Numbered from the stretch's first letter, positions 14,824-24,582 are shown. The stretch is 64,000 bases of DNA from Amycolatopsis pittospori (GCF_013870525.1 NZ_JACBXD010000018.1:56459-120458), one strand, 5' to 3'. Translations and numbers: made by a program. The notes: a model not told the origin generated them from the sequence alone.

Positions 14824-15833
14824 GGCGTGATCACCTGGATCCCTTCTCCGATGGCCGAACCGACGACCACGCGGCCGCCCTGTTCGTCGACGGTGACCGA
14901 ATCTGGCTGCCGCACGGTGGGGAACCGGTGTTTCTCGATCGGCTCCCCGCCGCGGACGTCGAAGCCGACGACCTCGTTGCGCTCGGTGAGAGTGACCCAG
15001 GCCAGGCCACGGGCACGGTCGTAGGCGATGCCGTACGCGCCTCCAGGGACGGGGAAGCGCTGGCGCAGGAGCAGCGGCGTCGTGGAGAACGCCAGCAGCG
15101 CGCCCGCTCGCGCGTCGGTGACGAAGACACGTCCGAAGTCGTCGGTGACCGCGTTGGCCGCGCCGTCGCCCGCCCGCAGGCCCTCGCCGATCTTGCCTTC
15201 GGCCAGATCGACGCTGAACAGGGCGGTGCGGAGCTTGTCGAGGACGACCACGCCGTCACCGGTGTTCAGGACGTCGTCCGCGCTGTAGATCTGGCCGGTG
15301 ATGGTCTTCGGGCCCGCGTTCTTGGAGAGCACCTCGACGGCCTTGCGGTCGCGGACGGAGACCAGCGTCGCGTCACCGTCGGCGAGACCGGCCGAGGGCT
15401 GTCCCGTGACCGGGATCGTTTCGAGTGCGCCACCGGGCAGGGAGACCTTCGCCAGTAGACCTTTGTCCGGAACGCTCGCCAGCACCTGCGAACCCGAGAC
15501 CGTGAGCCGTTCGGCCGGGCCGGGCAGGGCCACGGTCGTCTTCGGCGCGTCCAGGGCCGCGAGGTCGTACACGCGCAGCGAAGGCGGCTCCGAAACGGCG
15601 ACGACCAGCGTCTTGCTCGCCGCGTCGCTGACCATCGCGCGCACGCCGGGCACGGCGGACACCGAGCCGGCCGGCTTGGTCGTCACGGCGGGGGAGACGG
15701 CCGCGGTCACCGCGACCGGGTTCTGCACGATCTGGAGCGAATCGTTCGGGGTGTCGTCCGTACTACAGGACGAGAGCACCAGGGCACCGGCGAGCGGGAT
15801 CGCGATCCGGGAAACGGCGGACAGCCGACCCAC
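14820..15833 (-). CDS. Lipoprotein with beta-propeller-like repeats
   Basis: The GTG at 15833 follows GGTGGAGG by 7 bases; an earlier in-frame start at 15917 would disrupt the signal sequence. The 337-residue product has a short basic N-terminus, a hydrophobic stretch and the lipobox LSSC, so it is exported and lipid-anchored. The mature part has repeating strands (DVRGGEPIEKH, GIAYDRARGLAWV, VTVDEQGGRVVVGSAIG) like a YVTN/NHL-type propeller. Position next to DUF5703 and uppP resembles the mycobacterial LppL (Rv2138) neighbourhood. Function unknown; perhaps envelope-related. Confidence 0.85.
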   Translation of the reverse strand: MGRLSAVSRIAIPLAGALVLSSCSTDDTPNDSLQIVQNPVAVTAAVSPAVTTKPAGSVSAVPGVRAMVSDAASKTLVVAVSEPPSLRVYDLAALDAPKTTVALPGPAERLTVSGSQVLASVPDKGLLAKVSLPGGALETIPVTGQPSAGLADGDATLVSVRDRKAVEVLSKNAGPKTITGQIYSADDVLNTGDGVVVLDKLRTALFSVDLAEGKIGEGLRAGDGAANAVTDDFGRVFVTDARAGALLAFSTTPLLLRQRFPVPGGAYGIAYDRARGLAWVTLTERNEVVGFDVRGGEPIEKHRFPTVRQPDSVTVDEQGGRVVVGSAIGEGIQVITP

Positions 15834-15946
15834 CTTGGTGCCTCCACCTGCTACTCGTCGAACGGACCTGTCCAGCATCCCCCAGGAACCCCACCGCGTC
15901 ACGTCTGTGTCACCCAACAGTCACCTAATCCAGTTCTCGGGACGAC

Positions 15947-16912
15947 TCAAAGGCCGCGTTCGGGGTAGCCGACCTCGATCGCGCTGACGTCGTCGAGCGC
16001 GGAGCGGATGGCGGGCGGGAGGGTGATCTCTTCGGCCGTGAGCGACCCGGTCAGCTGACCGGTGTCACGGGCCCCGACCACGGGGGCGACCACTCCGGGC
16101 CGGTCGCGGACCCAGGCCAGCGCGACGGCCAGCGGCGAGGTGCCGAGGCCGTCGGCGGCGGTCGCGACGGCCTGCACGATCCGGGCCGCGCGGTCGGTCC
16201 GGTGATGTTCGACATAGCCCGCGAAAACACTCGACGCGCCACGCGAATCCGCGGGCGTCCCGGTGCGGTATTTGCCGGTGAGCACACCCCGTCCGAGCGG
16301 CGCCCAGGGCAGGATCCCGATGCCGTGGTGCTCGGCGGCGGGTACGACCTCGCGGTCCACCCCGCGTTCCAGCAGCGAGTACTCGACCTGCGTGGAGACC
16401 AGCGGGGCGACGGCCGAGCTGCGGGCCGAGGCCGTCGCGAGCTGCCAGCCGGAGTAGTTGGAGACGCCGACGTAGCGGGCCTTTCCGGTGGTCACGGCGT
16501 ACTCGAGCGCGGAGAGCGTCTCGTCGACCGGCACGGTGGTGTCCCAGGCGTGCAACTGCCAGAGGTCGATGTGGTCGGTGCCGAGGCGGCGCAGTGAACC
16601 GTCGAGCGCGGTCAGCAGTGCGCCGCGCGACGCCCCGCCGCCGAACGGGCCGTCGGTGCGGCGGGCGACGGCCTTGGTGGCGAGCACGATGTCGTCACGT
16701 GGGACGAGGTCGCCGAGCAGGCCGCCGAGGACGCGTTCGCTCTCGCCCTCGCTGTAGATGTCGGCGGTGTCGACCAGCGTGCCGCCGGCGTCGACGAACG
16801 CGACCAGCTGGCTGGCCGCCTCCTCCGAGTCGGTGTCGCCACCCCACGTCATGGTCCCCAGGGCCATCCGCGAGACCCGCAGTCCCGACCGGCCGAGCTG
16901 TCGCTTTTCCAC
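15947..16912 (-). CDS. Aldo/keto reductase
   Basis: The 321-residue TIM-barrel oxidoreductase reduces carbonyls with NADPH. The catalytic tetrad is Asp48, Tyr53 (DTADIYSEG), Lys80 (LATKA) and His121 (WQLHAWD). The late part (GILPWAPLGRGVLTGKYR) is typical of the AKR11/12 or YajO-like group. The GTG start has no Shine-Dalgarno, but TAGGCT (16921-16926) lies 8 bases upstream, so the transcript may be leaderless. Substrate unknown. Confidence 0.92.
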   Translation of the reverse strand: MEKRQLGRSGLRVSRMALGTMTWGGDTDSEEAASQLVAFVDAGGTLVDTADIYSEGESERVLGGLLGDLVPRDDIVLATKAVARRTDGPFGGGASRGALLTALDGSLRRLGTDHIDLWQLHAWDTTVPVDETLSALEYAVTTGKARYVGVSNYSGWQLATASARSSAVAPLVSTQVEYSLLERGVDREVVPAAEHHGIGILPWAPLGRGVLTGKYRTGTPADSRGASSVFAGYVEHHRTDRAARIVQAVATAADGLGTSPLAVALAWVRDRPGVVAPVVGARDTGQLTGSLTAEEITLPPAIRSALDDVSAIEVGYPERGL

Positions 16913-17049
16913 GACGGGCGAGCCTAGCCGGAACGGGTGTGCGGTACGCGGAGCAGGTGAGCGTGTCGTGATCGAGTACCACCGGCCGGGTCACGGCGAT
17001 GTCAACACCCTGAACGGAGGAGTGACACTCCGCTGGATACATTCACGCC

Positions 17050-18096
17050 GTGCGACTCGGACTGAACTTGGGCTATTGGGGCGCGGGTAACGACGCGGCC
17101 AACCTGGCATTGGCGAAGAAGGCGGACGAACTGGACTACGCGGTCGTATGGGCCGCGGAGGCCTACGGCTCGGACGCGCCGACGGTGCTGGCGTGGGTGG
17201 CGGCGCAGACCTCGCGGATCGACGTGGGCAGCGCGGTCCTGCAGATCCCGGCGCGGACCCCGGCGATGACCGCGATGACCGCCGCGACCCTGGACACGCT
17301 GTCGGGCGGGCGGTTCCGCCTCGGTCTCGGCGTCTCCGGTCCTCAGGTGTCCGAAGGCTGGCACGGCGTGAAGTTCGCGTCGCCGCTCGGCCGCACACGC
17401 GAGTACGTCGAGATCGTGCGCAAGGCGCTGAGCCGCCAGCGGCTCAAGTACGAAGGCGACCACTTCCGGCTGCCGCTGCCCGACGGGCCCGGTAAGGCGC
17501 TGACGCTGACCGTGCACCCGGTGCGCGAAGAGATCCCCGTCTACCTGGCCGCGATCGGCCCGAAGAACCTCGAACTGACCGGCGAGGTCGCCGACGGCTG
17601 GCTCCCGGTGTTCTTCTCGCCCGAGCACGCGGGTGAGCAGCTGAAGCTCATCCGGGCGGGCGCCGAGAAGACCGACCGCTCCCTCGACGGCTTCGACGTC
17701 GTCCCCACCGTCCCGCTCGTGGTCGGAGACGACTGGAAGGCCTGCGCCGACGCGGTCCGCGGCTACGCGGCGCTGTACCTCGGCGGCATGGGCAGCCGGG
17801 ACAAGAACTTCTACAACCAGCTCGCCTGCCGGATGGGCTTCGAGGCCGAAGCGGCCGACGTCCAGCAGAAGTACCTCGGCAGGGACTACGCGGGAGCCAT
17901 GGCGGCGGTCCCGCTCGAGTTCATCGACGCGACGTCGCTGCTGGGACCCAAGGAACGGATCGCCGAACGGATGCAGGCCTTCGCCGGGGCGGGTGTCACG
18001 ACGCTGACCGTCGCCCCCTCCATGCCGGACCCCGAGAGCTCCGCACACGCTCTCCAGGTCGCCGCCGACGCTATCGAACTGGCCGGTGTCGCCTGA
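17050..18096 (+). CDS. LLM-class F420-dependent oxidoreductase
   Basis: The 348-residue product has the luciferase-like TIM barrel: start [40 protein letters not shown] around residue 80-100, and [21 protein letters not shown] in the middle. In actinobacteria this subclass uses coenzyme F420. GTG at 17050 is preceded 6 bases upstream by TACATT, fitting a leaderless start. The stop overlaps the uppP ATG (TGATG). The substrate cannot be told from sequence. Confidence 0.9.
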   Translation: MRLGLNLGYWGAGNDAANLALAKKADELDYAVVWAAEAYGSDAPTVLAWVAAQTSRIDVGSAVLQIPARTPAMTAMTAATLDTLSGGRFRLGLGVSGPQVSEGWHGVKFASPLGRTREYVEIVRKALSRQRLKYEGDHFRLPLPDGPGKALTLTVHPVREEIPVYLAAIGPKNLELTGEVADGWLPVFFSPEHAGEQLKLIRAGAEKTDRSLDGFDVVPTVPLVVGDDWKACADAVRGYAALYLGGMGSRDKNFYNQLACRMGFEAEAADVQQKYLGRDYAGAMAAVPLEFIDATSLLGPKERIAERMQAFAGAGVTTLTVAPSMPDPESSAHALQVAADAIELAGVA

Positions 18097-18935
18097 TGGG
18101 TTGGTTCGAAGCACTGGTCCTCGGCCTCGTCCAGGGCCTGACGGAGTTCCTGCCGATCTCCTCCAGCGCGCACCTGCGGATCACCGCGGCGCTCGCCGGC
18201 TGGGACGACCCGGGTGCGGCGTTCACCGCGGTGACCCAGATCGGTACCGAACTCGCGGTCATCCTGTACTTCTCGACCAAGATCGGGAAGATCCTCCGCG
18301 CCTGGTTCTTCTCGATCTACAAGAAGGACTGGCGGCAGGACCCCGACGCCCGGCTGGGCTGGCTGATCATCGTCGGCTCGATGCCGATCGTGGTGCTGGG
18401 CCTGCTGCTGCAGGACGCGATCGACGAGACCTTCCGTGACCTGCGGATCACCGCGACCACGCTGATCGTGTTCGGCCTGATCCTCCTGCTGGCCGACCGG
18501 ATCGGGAAGCAGGAGCGCACGCTGGACCACCTGACCGTGCCGCACGGTCTCGGATTCGGTTTCGCGCAGGCGCTGGCGCTCATCCCGGGTGTCTCCCGCT
18601 CCGGCGGCACCACCAGCGCGGGGCTGCTGCTGGGCTACACCCGCGCGGAGGCGGCCGAGTACTCGTTCCTGCTGGCGCTGCCCGCCGTGTTCGGCTCGGG
18701 TCTGTACAAGCTGACCGACATCGGCAAGGACGGCGCCCCCGCGCAGTGGGGGCCGACGATCCTCGCGACGCTCGTCGCGTTCGGCGTCGGCTACGCCGTC
18801 ATCGCCTGGCTCATGTCGTACATCAAGACCAAGAGCTTCGTGCCGTTCGTCATCTACCGGCTCGTGCTCGGCGTCCTGCTGTTCGTGCTGATCTTCGCCG
18901 GTGTCCTCGACCCGGGTGCCGGTCCGCACCTGTAA
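18096..18935 (+). CDS. uppP: Undecaprenyl-diphosphatase (UppP/BacA)
   Basis: This 279-residue integral membrane enzyme dephosphorylates undecaprenyl diphosphate to recycle the peptidoglycan lipid carrier; extra copies give bacitracin resistance. Diagnostic motifs are [13 protein letters not shown] near residue 17-29 and PGVSRSGGT near 165-173, with about eight hydrophobic segments. It is translationally coupled to the preceding F420-type oxidoreductase and followed by a hairpin terminator. Confidence 0.97.
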   Translation: MGWFEALVLGLVQGLTEFLPISSSAHLRITAALAGWDDPGAAFTAVTQIGTELAVILYFSTKIGKILRAWFFSIYKKDWRQDPDARLGWLIIVGSMPIVVLGLLLQDAIDETFRDLRITATTLIVFGLILLLADRIGKQERTLDHLTVPHGLGFGFAQALALIPGVSRSGGTTSAGLLLGYTRAEAAEYSFLLALPAVFGSGLYKLTDIGKDGAPAQWGPTILATLVAFGVGYAVIAWLMSYIKTKSFVPFVIYRLVLGVLLFVLIFAGVLDPGAGPHL

Positions 18936-18944
18936 TCCCCCGCA

Positions 18945-19000
18945 TTTAGTCCTCTGGATGCGGTAGTTGCACGCGCAAGGACCGCATCCAGAGGACTAAA
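18945..19000. terminator. Hairpin terminator after uppP (20-bp perfect arms); palindrome family D
   Basis: Bases 18945-18964 pair with 18981-19000 around a 16-nt loop. It begins 9 bases after the uppP stop. A half-copy of the right arm (CAGAGGACTAAACGC) lies at 42789-42803, so this is also a dispersed element. Confidence 0.85.
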
Positions 19001-19040
19001 CGCAGGGGCCCGGCAAAGCACGGCACGTAGGGTGGGCCAC

Positions 19041-19751
19041 GTGAGTACTGTGATCCTTCTGCGCCACGGCAAGTCCACGGCGAACGGTTCGGGCGTCCTC
19101 GCCGGACGCACCCCGAAGGTCGGCCTGGACGACACCGGCCGGGTGCAGGCGGCCGCGCTGGTCGAGCGTCTGGCGGCGGTCCCGTTGGCCGAATTGGTCG
19201 TCTCGCCGATGCTCCGCTGCCGCCAAACGGTCGCGAAGCTGGCCGAGGCCCGCGGTCTGGACAAGGTCAAAGAGCCCGGTTTGTCCGAAGTGGACTACGG
19301 CGAATGGACCGGTCGCGCGCTCAAGGATCTGGTCAAGGAACCGCTGTGGCGGGTCGTGCAGGCGCATCCGTCGGCCGCCGTCTTCCCCGGCGGCGAAGGA
19401 CTGGCCGAAATGCAGGCCCGTTCGGTCGCGGCCGTTCGGGCGCACGACGCCCGGATCACCGCGAAACACGGTGAGGACGCGGTCTGGCTCCTATGCAGTC
19501 ATGGCGATGTGATCAAGTCGATCCTCGCCGACGCACTCGGCCAGCACCTCGACGCGTTCCAGCGGATCGTGGTCGATCCGGCGTCGGTTTCGGTCGTCCG
19601 CTACACCGAGACTCGTCCGTTCGTGTTGCGGGTCAACGACAACGGCGGCGACCTCGCCGGTATCGCCCCGCCGAAAGCGCAGGCCAAACCCAAGCGCGGC
19701 AAGGGAAAGCAGAGTTCCGACGCGGTGGTGGGCGGTACCACCGGAGCGTGA
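19041..19751 (+). CDS. Histidine phosphatase superfamily protein (MSMEG_4193 type)
   Basis: The protein has the RHG motif (LLRHGKST) near the N-terminus, the second-His region LLCSHGDVIKS and a lysine-rich tail (KPKRGKGKQSS). It is a phosphohistidine-type phosphatase of the phosphoglycerate-mutase fold; substrate unknown. I chose GTG 19041 (AGGG 8 bases upstream; TAGGGT 19028-19033 also gives a leaderless fit) over GTG 19032. It lies just after uppP as in mycobacteria (Rv2135c-Rv2136c), supporting a conserved envelope-linked neighbourhood. Confidence 0.88.
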   Translation: MSTVILLRHGKSTANGSGVLAGRTPKVGLDDTGRVQAAALVERLAAVPLAELVVSPMLRCRQTVAKLAEARGLDKVKEPGLSEVDYGEWTGRALKDLVKEPLWRVVQAHPSAAVFPGGEGLAEMQARSVAAVRAHDARITAKHGEDAVWLLCSHGDVIKSILADALGQHLDAFQRIVVDPASVSVVRYTETRPFVLRVNDNGGDLAGIAPPKAQAKPKRGKGKQSSDAVVGGTTGA

Positions 19752-19853
19752 CCATCGCCGTCCGGGCGTCACCGCCACGGACGGCATCCACCGGCCCCTC
19801 ACTGCCCGTAGGGTGGCCAGACCAGCAGATTCGACGACCCGGGAGCAACACCG

Positions 19854-21896
19854 ATGATTTCGCAGGACAACCCGTTCGCCGCGCCGAGTGAGCTGCCCTA
19901 CGCCCTTCCGCCGTTCGACCGGATCGCCGACGAGCACTTCTTGCCCGCCTTCGAAGCGGGTCTGGCCGAGCACACCGCGGAAATCGACGAGATCGCCGGT
20001 TCCGCCGAGCCGCCGACGTTCGAGAACACCATCGTCGCGCTGGAGAGGTCCGGCCGGCTGCTGTCCCGCGTCTCCAGCGTGTTCTTCAACCTCGCCGGAT
20101 CGAACGCGAACGACGAGATCCAGCGCGTCCAGGCCGAAATGGCGCCGCGGCTGGCCGCGCACGCGGACGCCATCAACCTGAACCCGGCGCTGTTCGCCCG
20201 GATCAACTCGCTGTTCGAGCGCAAGGACGAACTCGGCCTGGACACCGAGTCGCTCCGGCTGCTGGAGCGGCACCACACCGACGTCCGCCGTGCGGGCGCC
20301 GGGCTTCCCGAGGCCGAGCAGAAACGCCTCCGTGAACTGAACGAGCGGCTTTCGACGCTGTCGACCCGGTTCCAGCAGAACCTGCTCAAGGACACCAACG
20401 AACTCGCGGTGGTCGTCGACGACGTCGCGGAACTCGCCGGGCTGACCGAAGACACGATCGCCACGGCCGCCGAGACCGCCGGCGAGGAGGGCAAGTACGT
20501 CCTCAAGCTGACTCTGCCGACAGCGCAGGCGGCGCTGGCGTCGCTGGAAGACCGCGCGCTGCGCGAGCGGATCTTCACCGCGTCGGTGTCCCGCGGCAAC
20601 CGGGGCAACGAGTTCGACAACAACGACATCGTGGCCCAGATGGTCCGGCTGCGCGCCGAGCGGGCCGACGTACTCGGTTTCCCCGACCACGCCTCGTACG
20701 TCATCGAGGACGAGACCGCCAAGACGGCCGAGGCCGCTGTCGGTCTGCTTGAGCGGCTCGCGCCGGTCGCGGTCGCCAACGCCAAGGTGGAGGCGGAAGA
20801 ACTCCAGCGCTACCTCGAAGCCGACATCCCCGGCGCGGTCCTGCGGCCGTGGGACTGGGCTTTCTACGCCGAGCGCGTCCGTAAGGACCGCTTCGAGGTC
20901 GACACCGCGGCGCTGCGCCCGTACTTCGAACTCGACCGAGTGCTGACCGACGGCGTCTTCTTCGCCGCGTCGAAGCTGTACGGCCTGAGCTTCACCGAGC
21001 GGGAAGACCTGCCGAAGTACCACCCCGAGGTCCGCATCTTCGAGGTCTTCGACGCCGACGGCGCGGAGCTCGGCCTGTTCCTGCTCGACTACTACGCCCG
21101 TGACTCGAAGCGCGGCGGCGCCTGGATGAACAACTTCGTCGACCAGACGAAGCTGCTGGGCACCAAGACGGTCGTGGTGAACGTGCTCAACGTCGCGAAG
21201 CCACCGGCGGGGGAGCCGACCCTGCTGACCTTCGACGAGGTCGTCACCGCGTTTCACGAGTTCGGGCACGCGCTGCACTCGCTGCTTTCGGACGTGCGCT
21301 ACCCGACGTTCTCCGGCACCAACGTCCCGCGTGACTTCGTCGAGTATCCCTCGCAGGTCAACGAGATGTGGATGCTGTGGCCCGAGGTGCTGGCCAACTA
21401 CGCCAAGCACTACGTGACCGGCGAGCCGCTGCCGCAGGAGCAGATCGACAAGCTCCTCGCGTCGCAGCAATACGGCGAAGGCTTCTCCACGACCGAGTAC
21501 CTCGCGGCGTCCCTTTTGGACCAGGCGTGGCACGCGCTCGGCACCGAGGACAAGGTCGACGACGTCCAGCGGTTCGAGGTCGAGGCGCTGACGAAGGCCG
21601 GCGTCGCGCTGGAGGCCGCGCCGCCGCGCTACCGCACCACCTACTTCGCGCATATCTTCAGCGGCGGCTACAGCTCCGGGTACTACTCCTACATCTGGAG
21701 CGAGGTCCTCGACGCCGACACCGTCCAGTGGTTCCGCGAGAACGGCGGACTCACCAGGGACAACGGCGATCACTTCCGCCGTGAGCTGCTCGGGCGCGGC
21801 GGCAGCGTCGACCCGATGGCCGCCTTCCGCGCGTTCCGCGGCCGCGACCCGGAGATCGAGCCGCTGCTGAAGCGCCGCGGTCTCGCCGGGGCCTGA
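19854..21896 (+). CDS. M3 family oligopeptidase (Dcp/OpdA-like zinc metallopeptidase)
   Basis: The 680-residue product has the zinc motif HEFGH (His468, Glu469, His472) followed by EYPSQVNEMW, which contains the third ligand region, plus the all-helical N-terminal half of M3 peptidases. These cut short peptides in the cytoplasm. No signal peptide. The end overlaps a shared bidirectional terminator with the convergent aminotransferase gene. Confidence 0.94.
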   Translation: MISQDNPFAAPSELPYALPPFDRIADEHFLPAFEAGLAEHTAEIDEIAGSAEPPTFENTIVALERSGRLLSRVSSVFFNLAGSNANDEIQRVQAEMAPRLAAHADAINLNPALFARINSLFERKDELGLDTESLRLLERHHTDVRRAGAGLPEAEQKRLRELNERLSTLSTRFQQNLLKDTNELAVVVDDVAELAGLTEDTIATAAETAGEEGKYVLKLTLPTAQAALASLEDRALRERIFTASVSRGNRGNEFDNNDIVAQMVRLRAERADVLGFPDHASYVIEDETAKTAEAAVGLLERLAPVAVANAKVEAEELQRYLEADIPGAVLRPWDWAFYAERVRKDRFEVDTAALRPYFELDRVLTDGVFFAASKLYGLSFTEREDLPKYHPEVRIFEVFDADGAELGLFLLDYYARDSKRGGAWMNNFVDQTKLLGTKTVVVNVLNVAKPPAGEPTLLTFDEVVTAFHEFGHALHSLLSDVRYPTFSGTNVPRDFVEYPSQVNEMWMLWPEVLANYAKHYVTGEPLPQEQIDKLLASQQYGEGFSTTEYLAASLLDQAWHALGTEDKVDDVQRFEVEALTKAGVALEAAPPRYRTTYFAHIFSGGYSSGYYSYIWSEVLDADTVQWFRENGGLTRDNGDHFRRELLGRGGSVDPMAAFRAFRGRDPEIEPLLKRRGLAGA

Positions 21897-21955
21897 TCGC
21901 CTGACGGTTCCCTGCCCGGACCCCCAAAGACCGGGCAGGGAGACCGCGATCAGGC
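21891..21955. terminator. Bidirectional two-part hairpin spanning both convergent stop codons
   Basis: GCCTGATCGC (21891-21900) pairs with GCGATCAGGC (21946-21955) and, inside it, CCCTGCCCGG (21910-21919) pairs with CCGGGCAGGG (21931-21940). Both stop codons (21894-21896 plus strand; 21950-21952 minus strand) lie in the outer stem. Confidence 0.85.
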
Positions 21956-23182
21956 GTGGCGTGCGGCGAGTTCGGTGACGGCCGCGGCCACGTCGTCCAC
22001 CTCCTGTTCGGTGTTGTAGTAGTGCGGGCTCAGCCGCAGGCACCAGTCGACGTCCTTGTCGCCGAAATCGAACTGCGCGAACTCCCGGTAGCTGAGCGCG
22101 GAGTTGATCCGCCGGGCGTCCATCGCCGCCTTGAACGGGACTGCTTCCCAGTCTTCGATGGAGAACGTCACCAACGCGCCGAGCCGCGGGCCCCGGTCGA
22201 GGACGTCGACACCGGCGATGGCGGCGAGTCCGTCACGCAGCCGCGCGGCGAGTGCGGGCGTACGCCGTGAGATCGCCTCCAGGCCGACCTCACGGGCGTA
22301 ACGCGCCGCCCGAGCGCAGCCGAGCACCGTGGCGTAAGGGAATTCCCATTCCTCGAACCGGCTCGCCGACTCCGCCGGTTCGTATTCGCCGGGCGCGCTC
22401 CAGCGCGCTCCGTGCATGTCGATGAACAGCGGCTCGTGCCCACCGGCGAGGAACCGGTCGGAGACGAACAGGAACCCGGAACCCCGGGGACCGCGCAGGA
22501 ATTTGCGGCAGGTCGAGGTGAGCAGGTCGGCGCCGATCTCGTCGACGTCGATAGGGTACTGGCCGACCGACTGGCAGGCGTCGACCAGATAGAGCAGGCC
22601 GAGTTCCCGGCAATGCCGCCCGATTTCGGCGACCGGCTGGATCAGTCCCGAGTTCGTCGGGATGTGAGTGGCCGCGACCAGTTTCGGCTTCCGGGCGCGC
22701 ATCAGGGCCGCCATCGCCTCGACGTCGACGCCCCCCTCGGGCGCGTCCGGCGCGTGCACGACCTCGACTCCGAACCTTTTGCGCAGGGACAGGAACGCGA
22801 TCTGGTTGGAGATGAAATCGTTTCGTGTGGTCAGTACGACGTCGCCGGGTTCGAACCGGATCGAGGACAGTGCCGTCGAGTAGGCGTGGGTCGCGCTGGC
22901 GGCGAAAGCGATGTTGCGCGGCTGAGCGTTGATGAGCGCGGCGATCTCGCGATAGAAGCCGGCGACTTCGTCCGAACGGGCCGCGGCGGCTTCGTAACCA
23001 CCGATCTCGGCTTCGAGGTTCAGGTGGTCCAGCATCGTGGCGAGGACCGGCTTGGCCAGAAGACCGCAGCCCGCGTTGTTGAAATGGACGATCTTCTCGC
23101 TGCCGGGGGTGTCGGCTCGCAGCGTCGAAATGTCCAGTAGTGATTCCGTGCCGTGTTCAGTAGCACTATCATGTTCCCTCAT
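21950..23182 (-). CDS. Class V aminotransferase-fold PLP enzyme
   Basis: The 410-residue product has the class V layout: HFNNAGCGLL at 33-42, Asp201 (LVDACQSVGQ) that holds the PLP nitrogen and Lys227 (STCRKFLRGPRGSGF) that binds PLP. It resembles cysteine desulfurase or isopenicillin-N-epimerase-like enzymes; the reaction is unclear. The only standard in-frame start is ATG 23182, which overlaps the start of the divergent MocR gene by two bases; TACTAT on the minus strand lies 5 bases upstream. A CTG start 15 codons later is an alternative. Likely controlled by the divergent MocR. Confidence 0.88.
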   Translation of the reverse strand: MREHDSATEHGTESLLDISTLRADTPGSEKIVHFNNAGCGLLAKPVLATMLDHLNLEAEIGGYEAAAARSDEVAGFYREIAALINAQPRNIAFAASATHAYSTALSSIRFEPGDVVLTTRNDFISNQIAFLSLRKRFGVEVVHAPDAPEGGVDVEAMAALMRARKPKLVAATHIPTNSGLIQPVAEIGRHCRELGLLYLVDACQSVGQYPIDVDEIGADLLTSTCRKFLRGPRGSGFLFVSDRFLAGGHEPLFIDMHGARWSAPGEYEPAESASRFEEWEFPYATVLGCARAARYAREVGLEAISRRTPALAARLRDGLAAIAGVDVLDRGPRLGALVTFSIEDWEAVPFKAAMDARRINSALSYREFAQFDFGDKDVDWCLRLSPHYYNTEQEVDDVAAAVTELAARHA

Positions 23183-23198
23183 GTCGGATAGTAGCACT
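23159..23198. promoter_or_regulatory. Direct repeat AGTAGCACT x2, 31-bp phase, over divergent starts
   Basis: AGTAGCACT occurs at 23159-23167 and again at 23190-23198, exactly 31 bases (about three helical turns) apart. The repeats flank the overlapping ATG codons of the aminotransferase and MocR genes and abut their candidate -10 boxes (TATCAT 23167-23172 plus strand; TACTAT 23193-23188 minus strand). MocR-type regulators commonly bind direct repeats, so this is a good operator candidate. Confidence 0.6.
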
Positions 23199-24572
23199 TC
23201 CGCACTGGCCGCCCAGCTGCGTTCCCTGGTCCGCGCGGCGGCGCCGGGGGACCGGTTGCCCAGCAGTCGTGAGCTGATCGAGCGCTTCCGGGTCGGTCCC
23301 GTGACGGTCTCTCGCGCGATCGCCCTGCTGGCCGCGGAAGGCGCTGTCGTGACCCGCCCCGGGAGCGGGACGTACGTGGCGACCAAGCCGGGGACGGCGG
23401 GCGAACCGCTGGACACGGCGTGGCAGACCGTGGCGCTGACCGACCGCAGCGTCGACACACGGTCGCTGACCGACACGCTCGGGCCGCCACCCGACGGTGC
23501 GATCCTGCTCGACGGCGGCTATCCGCACAGCTCGCTGCAGGCGGCGCGGTTCCTGAGCGCGGCACTCGCGCGAGCAGGCCGCCGTCCGGACGCCTGGGAT
23601 CGTGCGCCCGCCACCGGTCTGGCCGCGCTGCGGTCGGTGTTCGCCGGCCCCGCCGGCGCGTCTCCCGACGATGTCCTGATCACCGCGGGCGGCCAGAGCG
23701 GACTGTCGATGGCGTTCCGGGCCATCGCGGCGCCCGGCAGCCCGGTGCTGGTCGAATCGCCCACCTACCCGGGAGCGCTCGCGGCCGCGCGGGCGGCCGG
23801 GCTGCGTCCGGTGCCGGTCCCGATGGACGACGACGGCGTCCGTCCGGATCTGCTGGCCGACGCGTTCGCGATGACCGGTGCCCGGCTCTTCTACTGTCAG
23901 CCGACCTTCCACAATCCGACCGGGACGGTGCTCGCGGCCGAGCGCCGCACGCAGGTGCTGGAGGTGGCGCGGGCGGCGGGGGCGTTCGTGCTGGAGGACG
24001 ATTTCGCCCGTTATCTGTCCCACGGGGCGGCGGCGCCGCGTCCGCTGATCACCGACGACCGCGACGGCACGGTCGTCCATCTGACGTCGGTGACCAAGGC
24101 CGCGGCGCCGAGTCTGCGGATCGGCGCGCTGATCGCCCGGGGTCCGGTGCTGGACCGGATGAAGGCGGTCCGGCGGGTCGACGACTTCTTCGTCTCACGT
24201 CCTTTGCAGGAGGCCGCACTCGAACTGCTCAGCGCGCCGTCCTGGGAACGGCATGTGCGGAAGCTGGGCGGGGAGCTGCGGGAGCGGTGTGGGAGAGCGG
24301 CGGTGGCGCTGGCCCGCGAGTGTCCTGAATGGACCGTCGCCCGGCTGCCCGCAGGTGGCCTGCATCTCTGGGTGCGGCTGCCGTCGGGGAGTGACCCGAA
24401 CGCCCTGGCCCGCGCCGCGAGGGAGCGGGGAGTGGTGGTCGGGGCAGGGGAGCGGTTCTTCCCCGCCGAGCCGGCGGGTCCCTTCCTGCGCCTCGGGTTC
24501 GCCGCCACCGCCGATCTCGTCGACCTCACCGAAGGAATCCGGCGGCTCGGCGAACTCCAGCAAAATGTATAA
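23181..24572 (+). CDS. MocR/GabR-type regulator (GntR helix-turn-helix fused to aminotransferase fold)
   Basis: The 463-residue protein has a GntR winged helix at residues 8-68 (LPSSRELIERFRVGPVTVSR, GSGTYVA) and a fold-type I aminotransferase domain with YCQPTFHNPTG and PLP Lys306 (TSVTKAAAP). MocR proteins sense PLP or amino-compound adducts and control nearby PLP or amino-acid genes. The divergent class V PLP enzyme is the obvious target. The start overlaps that gene's start. Its stop lies inside the TGTATAACG motif at 24566-24582. Confidence 0.92.
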   Translation: MSDSSTSALAAQLRSLVRAAAPGDRLPSSRELIERFRVGPVTVSRAIALLAAEGAVVTRPGSGTYVATKPGTAGEPLDTAWQTVALTDRSVDTRSLTDTLGPPPDGAILLDGGYPHSSLQAARFLSAALARAGRRPDAWDRAPATGLAALRSVFAGPAGASPDDVLITAGGQSGLSMAFRAIAAPGSPVLVESPTYPGALAAARAAGLRPVPVPMDDDGVRPDLLADAFAMTGARLFYCQPTFHNPTGTVLAAERRTQVLEVARAAGAFVLEDDFARYLSHGAAAPRPLITDDRDGTVVHLTSVTKAAAPSLRIGALIARGPVLDRMKAVRRVDDFFVSRPLQEAALELLSAPSWERHVRKLGGELRERCGRAAVALARECPEWTVARLPAGGLHLWVRLPSGSDPNALARAARERGVVVGAGERFFPAEPAGPFLRLGFAATADLVDLTEGIRRLGELQQNV

Positions 24573-24582
24573 CGACCTATAC
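24566..24582. repeat. Motif TGTATAACGACCTATAC, copy 2 of 3
   Basis: The motif overlaps the MocR stop codon (TAA 24570-24572) and fills most of the 18-base gap to the convergent PAP2-like gene. GTATA and TATAC form the arms of a 6-nt-loop hairpin. See copies at 947 and 28027. Confidence 0.6.
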
